Source of the DNA: Actinomycetota bacterium
GTDB lineage: Bacteria; Actinomycetota; Acidimicrobiia; Spongiisociales; ZC4RG35
Length of the DNA stretch: 9,047 nt
Direction of reading: 5' to 3'
NCBI GenBank assembly: GCA_003242515.1
Contig: QGUS01000051.1
Span: 1 to 9,047, forward strand
This document shows positions 6,247-9,047 of the stretch, piece after piece. The notes beneath the pieces were generated by a model that was given only the letters and a program-made list of their open reading frames with translations, was not told where the DNA came from and did no database searches. Positions within the stretch are counted from its first letter, which is position 1; each line of letters begins with the position of its first letter. Position numbers and translations under genes: made by a program.

Positions 6247-7005
6247 TCAGGGGAGCTTGACGGGGAGGCTCTTGGAGAGCGCGAGCTTGATCAGGACGGC
6301 CACCAGCGCCTCCCAGTCCACCTCCGGCATCGCCTCGTAGACCGACACCGTGGTCGTGGTGGTGGTCGGCGCCATGGTCGTCGTGGTGGTGGGCTTGGGC
6401 TTCGGAGCCGTGGTGGGCTTCGGCTGGGGCGCCGCCGTGGTGGTCGGGCTCTCCTGCGGCGGGGCGGTGGTCGTGGTGGTCGGCTGGGCGCCACCCTTGT
6501 AGGCGGCGAAGACGACGGTCACGTAGTAGCGCCCGTCGGGGCCGACGCCGCCACCGACTCCGATGCCGGTGTACTGCGGGTCCAGGATGTTGGCCCGGTG
6601 ACCCGAGGAGTTCATGAAGGCCCGATGCAGGCTCTCGCAGCTGCCGCCGACGCCGACGTTCTCGCCCAGCTTGACCCAGCCGCTGGTGGCCGAGCCGAGG
6701 TTGGTGGAGTGGAAGATCTTGCCCGCCTCGGCCATCTTCGCCGTGTGGTTGCGGGCGTATGACACGAGGTCGGAGCGGCTCTCCAGCTTGTGGAGGCCAG
6801 CCTCGGCCCGGGCGGAGTTGTGCAGGGAACGGAGGCAGGACTCGAAGTCGGTGTCCGGCTCCAGGGCCAGGGCGCCGAGGTGCGGGAGGAGGAGGGAGAA
6901 GAGACCAACGAGCAGGGTGACGACGAGCGTGGACGCGAGCGCCCTGCGGCGCCTCGCCTCCCGACGACCGAGGTCGTCGCCGATGCCTCCCTGGAAAACG
7001 GTCAC
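6247..7005 (-). CDS. Secreted CAP-domain (SCP/YkwD-like) protein with Thr/Pro linker
   Basis: A 252-residue exported protein. Basic residues 14-21 (RREARRRR) and a hydrophobic stretch at 22-47 form a signal peptide or membrane anchor. Residues 53-168 are a CAP domain: LHNSARAEAGL (61-71), HS in KIFHS (His99), GENVG (Glu115), and NSSGHRANIL (132-141, His136). These are the family's conserved cavity residues. Cys57 and Cys123 may form a disulfide. Residues 175-219 are a low-complexity Thr/Pro/Lys linker, as in cell-wall-spanning proteins. A conserved-looking hydrophobic end follows (VDWEALVAVLIKLALSKSL, 229-247). Bacterial CAP proteins are extracellular and mostly of unknown activity. The start is GTG with no Shine-Dalgarno site; no better in-frame start precedes the signal peptide, so the exact start is less certain than the gene. 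It is divergent from the DUF1697 gene. Confidence 0.87.
   Translation of the reverse strand: MTVFQGGIGDDLGRREARRRRALASTLVVTLLVGLFSLLLPHLGALALEPDTDFESCLRSLHNSARAEAGLHKLESRSDLVSYARNHTAKMAEAGKIFHSTNLGSATSGWVKLGENVGVGGSCESLHRAFMNSSGHRANILDPQYTGIGVGGGVGPDGRYYVTVVFAAYKGGAQPTTTTTAPPQESPTTTAAPQPKPTTAPKPKPTTTTTMAPTTTTTTVSVYEAMPEVDWEALVAVLIKLALSKSLPVKLP
6326..6481 (-). repeat. Low-complexity Thr/Pro linker coding region
   Basis: The DNA is dominated by GTGGT and GGTCGT units on the plus strand, encoding runs of Thr broken by Ala-Pro-Pro and Lys-Pro groups. It is a protein linker, not a separate element, but it is a likely place for repeat-length variation and misassembly. Confidence 0.7.
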
Positions 7006-7088
7006 GAGAGGCAGATCGGACGTTTCCGCCCCACCCTTGAGCCTCTTTCCGCGAACGCCCTCTATGGTTTTTTCGCGGCCCGGTCCGC

Positions 7089-7098
7089 GGAGGTGATC
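7089..7098 (+). promoter_or_regulatory. Extended ribosome binding site of the DUF1697 gene
   Basis: GGAGGTGATC is fully complementary to the usual bacterial 16S rRNA 3' end (GATCACCTCC), and its GGAGG core is 6 nt from the ATG at 7100. Just upstream, CGCGG (7074-7078) can pair with CCGCG (7085-7089), touching the first base of the site. In the rest of the 94-bp divergent gap, TATGGT (7063-7068) before a short T-run is only a weak -10 candidate. Confidence 0.75.
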
Positions 7099-7099
7099 G

Positions 7100-7642
7100 A
7101 TGGAGCGCTATGTGGCCCTGCTTCGGGGCATCAACGTGGGCGGGAAGAACAAGGTCCCGATGGCCGACCTGCGGGACGCCCTGGGTGACGCCGGGTACGA
7201 GTCCGTGCGCACCTACATCCAGTCGGGGAACGTCGTCTTCGCTTCTGCGCGGTCCCGGAAGGGGCTCGAGGAGGAGGTCGAGCAGGTCCTCGAGGCCCGG
7301 TTCGGCTTCCCGATCCCGGTCGTGATCCGGTCACGGGACGAGCTCGCCGCCGTGGTGTACGACGCTCCGGACGGCTTCGGCGCCCGCCCCGACCTCTATC
7401 ACTCCGACGTCCTCTTCCTCAAGGGTCCGCTCACCGCGGAGCGGGTGATGGAGATCGTCAGGCTCCGGGATGGCGTCGACCAGGCGTGGCCCGGCGCCGG
7501 CGTGGTCTACTTCGCCCGGCTCAGCGCCCAGCGGCAGCGCAGCCTGATGAGCCGGATCGTCTCCACGCCCGAGTACCGGCTCATGACCATCCGGAGCTGG
7601 TCGACTACGACCACGCTGCTCGATCTGATCGACCAGGAGTGA
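7100..7642 (+). CDS. DUF1697 domain protein
   Basis: A 180-residue soluble protein that is a full-length DUF1697 member. The family's N-terminal signature is intact: YVALLRGINVGGKNKVPMADLR (4-25), then the TYIQSGNVVF strand (38-47), a helical EEEVEQVLEARFGFPIPVVIRS segment (57-78), and the C-terminal MTIRSWSTTTTLLDLI (162-177). In most relatives I recall, the last motif has an Arg-Asn-Trp core; here it is Arg-Ser-Trp. The fold is a ferredoxin-like duplicated domain and the function is unknown. It has the strongest ribosome site in the window and a following stem-loop. It stands alone between a divergent and a convergent neighbour. Confidence 0.92.
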   Translation: MERYVALLRGINVGGKNKVPMADLRDALGDAGYESVRTYIQSGNVVFASARSRKGLEEEVEQVLEARFGFPIPVVIRSRDELAAVVYDAPDGFGARPDLYHSDVLFLKGPLTAERVMEIVRLRDGVDQAWPGAGVVYFARLSAQRQRSLMSRIVSTPEYRLMTIRSWSTTTTLLDLIDQE

Positions 7643-7660
7643 CGGTGGGGGCGGTAATGG

Positions 7661-7681
7661 CGGCCGGCGGGAGGCCGGTCG
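7661..7681 (+). terminator. Candidate terminator hairpin after the DUF1697 gene
   Basis: CGGCCGGC (7661-7668) pairs with GCCGGTCG (7674-7681) as an 8-bp stem with one G-T wobble and a 5-nt loop, 18 bases after the stop. There is no T-run, so this would be a U-less hairpin of the kind proposed in high-G+C actinobacteria. The remainder of 7682-7743 shows nothing I recognise. Confidence 0.42.
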
Positions 7682-7743
7682 AAGCCCGTCACCCGGCGTA
7701 TCAGGGAGTCTCCGTGTCGGGAGGGCCGCTCGCCGTACCGGGT

Positions 7744-7780
7744 GCCCGCCGGGGCTAGGCGGGCTGGGGTCCCGGGACCC
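7744..7780 (-). terminator. Tandem hairpins at the end of the Rieske-fragment gene
   Basis: GCCCGCC (7744-7750) and GGCGGGC (7758-7764) form a perfect 7-bp stem whose 7-nt loop contains the stop codon (7755-7757). Right beside it, 7767-7780 is a perfect 14-bp palindrome (GGGTCCCGGGACCC) inside the last codons. The first could end minus-strand transcription. The pair may instead mark a rearrangement scar where the rest of the oxygenase gene was lost. Confidence 0.35.
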
Positions 7781-8087
7781 TTCCCTTCTCGATGTCGCCG
7801 AGGATCTGCCAGGAGGCGAACCGGCCAGGCGAGCCCATGACGTCGTCCTGGTCCCGGCACAGCAGGACGCTCTCGCCCGCCACCTCGACGGCCCGGATCT
7901 GGCCGGGCTGGAGAAGATCGTCGAGACGGCCGACGCAGACCCAGGTCTTCTCGAAGAGGTTCTCGGTCTCCCACGCCAGCGTCTCAGGGCTGGTGTAGGC
8001 GGCCACGGGGAGGGTGCGGCTCTGGCCGAAGGGCGCGACCACCGCCTCGAGCTCGGCCCTGCTCATGCCGGCGGGGGTCGCTGCCAT
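7755..8087 (-). CDS. Truncated Rieske ring-hydroxylating oxygenase alpha subunit, N-terminal fragment
   Basis: A 110-residue protein. Residues 26-80 match the segment that precedes the Rieske cluster in ring-hydroxylating oxygenase alpha subunits: LPVAAYTSPETLAWETENLFEKTWVCVGR, then PGQIRAVEVAGESVLLCRDQD. Full-length relatives have about 350-450 residues and continue with the CxH...CxxH cluster and a catalytic iron domain. Here, after DQD, the sequence becomes unrelated (GSPGRFASWQILGDIEKGR) and stops. I find no CxH pair in any frame of the 7643-7755 remainder, so this is a deletion and not a simple frameshift. It cannot bind the [2Fe-2S] cluster. The ATG overlaps the receiver gene's stop in TGATG, with AGGAGG just upstream, so translation is likely still coupled. 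It may be a decaying gene or a small retained protein. Confidence 0.7.
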   Translation of the reverse strand: MAATPAGMSRAELEAVVAPFGQSRTLPVAAYTSPETLAWETENLFEKTWVCVGRLDDLLQPGQIRAVEVAGESVLLCRDQDDVMGSPGRFASWQILGDIEKGRVPGPQPA

Positions 8088-8476
8088 CACTCCTCCTCGG
8101 CGGCTGCGTCCTCCTCGTCCGCCGGGGCCGGCTCGCCCGAGAGGGCGAAGCGGAGCTCGAAGCCGTCGATCGGCTTCACCACCGCGGCGTCGGCGCCGGC
8201 GCGGCGCGCCAGGAAGGTGTCGGCGTGGCGGTCGAGCAGCATCACGATGCGGGGGCGGTGCTCGACGCTCTGGCGGATGGCGCGGGTGACCGCCATGCCG
8301 CCCATGGAGCCGACCTGGAGGTCGACCAGGACCGCATCCGGGAGGCTGGACTCGACGGTCTCGACGGCCTTCTCCGGATCGGATACTTCCACGAACTGCC
8401 ATGGCTCGCCGGCGAGGGCGGCCTTCACCTCGTTGACCACCCAGGGCGCATCGGCGACCAGCACGAGCTTCGACAT
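8087..8476 (-). CDS. Single-domain response-regulator receiver protein, atypical
   Basis: A 129-residue CheY-like receiver domain with no output domain. LVLVADAPWVVNEV (4-17) is the first strand; Asp52 in AVLVDLQVGSMGG (48-60) is the expected phospho-acceptor; Lys101 in VVKPID (99-104) is conserved. Departures are clear: the usual acidic pair after strand 1 is reduced to Asp9 with Ala10, and the switch Thr/Ser after strand 4 appears to be Leu (MLLD, 79-82). Phosphorylation may be weak or absent. The last dozen residues are an acidic tail (ADEEDAAAEEE). No histidine kinase lies in the window. The ATG at 8476 follows a -10-like TATCGT by 7 nt with no Shine-Dalgarno site. The gene is translationally coupled to the Rieske fragment and divergent from the lipoprotein gene. 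Confidence 0.83.
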   Translation of the reverse strand: MSKLVLVADAPWVVNEVKAALAGEPWQFVEVSDPEKAVETVESSLPDAVLVDLQVGSMGGMAVTRAIRQSVEHRPRIVMLLDRHADTFLARRAGADAAVVKPIDGFELRFALSGEPAPADEEDAAAEEE

Positions 8477-8483
8477 GGGCCTG

Positions 8484-8489
8484 ACGATA
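8484..8489 (-). promoter_or_regulatory. -10-like box for a leaderless receiver transcript
   Basis: TATCGT on the minus strand fits TANNNT and lies exactly 7 nt before the ATG at 8476, the spacing of leaderless actinobacterial promoters. No Shine-Dalgarno site and no good -35 box are present. The same hexamer with the same spacing precedes the divergent lipoprotein gene. Confidence 0.45.
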
Positions 8490-8544
8490 GACCGAGTCGG
8501 GGCCGGGAGCCTCAGCCGGAATACGACTGCCCCACCGGCTCTCC

Positions 8545-8550
8545 TATCGT
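8545..8550 (+). promoter_or_regulatory. -10-like box for a leaderless lipoprotein transcript
   Basis: TATCGT lies exactly 7 nt before the GTG at 8558, so transcription would begin at or next to the start codon. No Shine-Dalgarno site is present. It mirrors the box of the divergent receiver gene; both occur as CTATCGTC. The two boxes are 55 bp apart in the 81-bp intergenic region. Confidence 0.45.
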
Positions 8551-8557
8551 CCTGGCT

Positions 8558-9004
8558 GTGAGACGACTCCGGCCCCTGCTCATCGTCGCCCTCCTCGTCC
8601 TGGCCGGGTGCTCCGGCTCGGCCGGGGGCGGCGCCATCGAGGTCATCGACGTGAGCGGCCCCCTCGACTCCAGGGCGCTCCGCTTCATCGCCGACTCCAT
8701 CGTCAACGCCGCCGAGCGGGGTCAGGAGATGGCCCTCGTCCAGATCAACGCCCCCGCAGTGCTCGACGGCGAGGGCTTCGACCGCGTCAGGCAGCTGCTG
8801 GAGAACCCGCCGCTGCCCGTGGCCACCTGGGTGGGCCCGTACCCCGCCGTGGCCTACGGCGGCGCCGCCATCCTGGCCACCACCGCGGAGCACGCCGCCG
8901 CCGCCCCCGGGTCCACCTGGGGCAAGGTCGACCCAGTGGTGCTGGGCGAGGTGTCCTGTAAACAAATCGAGCCTCCCACACGAATAGAGAGGGGAAGACT
9001 GTAG
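8558..9004 (+). CDS. NfeD/ClpP-class-like lipoprotein, truncated at an apparent junction
   Basis: The first ~132 codons encode an exported lipoprotein: basic RRLRP, a hydrophobic core and the lipobox LAGC with Cys18. Next come IEVIDVSGPLDSRALRFIADSIVNAAERG (27-55), VQINAPAVL (61-69) and PVATWVGPYPAVAYGGAAILATTAEHAAAAPGSTWG (87-122). These follow the order of the NfeD1b/ClpP-class membrane serine protease domain (SGPID, LDTPGG, SAG, APGTNIG). The catalytic Ser of the SAG motif appears to be Gly here, and the DTPGG motif is changed to NAPAV, so it may be inactive. The frame continues to a TAG at 9002-9004, but from about 8957 the DNA turns A-rich and the residues lose any family likeness. The true gene probably extends beyond the window in the organism. 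GTG 8558 is chosen for the signal peptide and promoter spacing. Confidence 0.72.
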   Translation: MRRLRPLLIVALLVLAGCSGSAGGGAIEVIDVSGPLDSRALRFIADSIVNAAERGQEMALVQINAPAVLDGEGFDRVRQLLENPPLPVATWVGPYPAVAYGGAAILATTAEHAAAAPGSTWGKVDPVVLGEVSCKQIEPPTRIERGRL

Positions 9005-9047
9005 GGATGCGGGGATGTTCAACAAAGAAAAATAATAAACAAGATAA
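8957..9047. other. A-rich terminal segment of different composition
   Basis: From about 8957 to the end the sequence has roughly 40% G+C by eye, falling to about 15% in the last 27 bases, against a strongly G+C-rich remainder. The switch happens in the middle of a conserved domain. No repeat, known vector or adapter sequence was recognised. A chimeric read, clone boundary or misassembly is more likely than real genome sequence. Confidence 0.55.

Noticed and set aside
6326..6481. GT-rich repeat region as a possible CRISPR or direct-repeat array
   Set aside because: The units are irregular, short and in frame with a Thr/Pro protein linker; there are no spacers.
5326..6762. A 478-codon plus-strand frame opposite the hydrolase and CAP genes
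   Set aside because: It crosses two recognisable genes and the padR promoter, and its Arg/Gly-rich end is the complement of the Thr/Pro linker.
7037..7068. TTGAGC and TATGGT as a promoter for the DUF1697 gene
   Set aside because: The 20-bp spacing is too long for a sigma-70-type promoter and the -10 match is only four of six; noted as weak only.
7067..7089. T-run followed by CGCGG/CCGCG hairpin read as a terminator
   Set aside because: For a plus-strand transcript the T-run precedes the stem, and for a minus-strand transcript A residues follow it. Neither order makes an intrinsic terminator.
8518..8551. GGAATA and CGTC as an ECF-sigma promoter for the lipoprotein gene
   Set aside because: The spacing is about 24 bp, well beyond the usual 16-19 bp of ECF promoters.
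8489..9025. Minus-strand extension of the receiver frame up to 9025
   Set aside because: Residues before MSKLVLV resemble no receiver lead, and the stretch lies antisense to the lipoprotein gene and across the junction. The start at 8476 fits the domain.

Overview
The window is very G+C-rich except at its last ~90 bases. It has strong G/C third-position bias, purine-rich Shine-Dalgarno sites (GGAGG, AAGGAG), some GTG starts and some apparently leaderless starts. The proteins are typical of Actinomycetota: a PadR regulator with a permease-prefix membrane partner, a CAP-domain protein with a Thr/Pro linker, DUF1801 and DUF1697 proteins, and a lipoprotein. A lineage such as Acidimicrobiia or Thermoleophilia is plausible, but that is inference. 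I saw no rRNA, tRNA, CRISPR array or insertion sequence.

Layout. Positions 1-502 (+) hold the 3' end of a multicopper oxidase. It converges with one base to spare on an aldehyde dehydrogenase (504-1982, -). A 98-bp divergent region leads to a DUF1801 protein (2081-2500, +) and then an alpha/alpha-toroid, squalene-cyclase-like protein (2553-3683, +). The toroid protein seems to carry a helix-turn-helix-like insertion. Its stop codon directly abuts the stop of a polytopic permease-prefix/DUF4153-like membrane protein (3684-5006, -), the second gene of a translationally coupled pair with a PadR repressor (5006-5356, -). The padR promoter contains a clear inverted-repeat operator. Upstream on the same strand lie an alpha/beta hydrolase (5509-6189, -) and a secreted CAP-domain protein (6247-7005, -). 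A 94-bp divergent gap leads to a DUF1697 protein (7100-7642, +). It faces a two-gene minus-strand unit: an atypical single-domain receiver (8087-8476) coupled to a protein keeping only the start of a Rieske oxygenase alpha subunit (7755-8087). Divergent from the receiver is an NfeD/ClpP-class-like lipoprotein (8558 onward, +), whose sequence becomes foreign-looking and A-rich near 8957, probably an assembly or cloning junction.

The genes look like housekeeping and accessory functions, not one pathway. Two units are coherent: padR with its membrane partner (a self-regulated repressor and probable target), and the receiver/Rieske-remnant pair divergent from the lipoprotein, where both start codons lie 7 nt after the same -10-like hexamer. 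I found no convincing new multi-gene system. The best leads are the toroid protein's insert, the coupled receiver/truncated oxygenase, the padR operator and the paired leaderless-type promoters.
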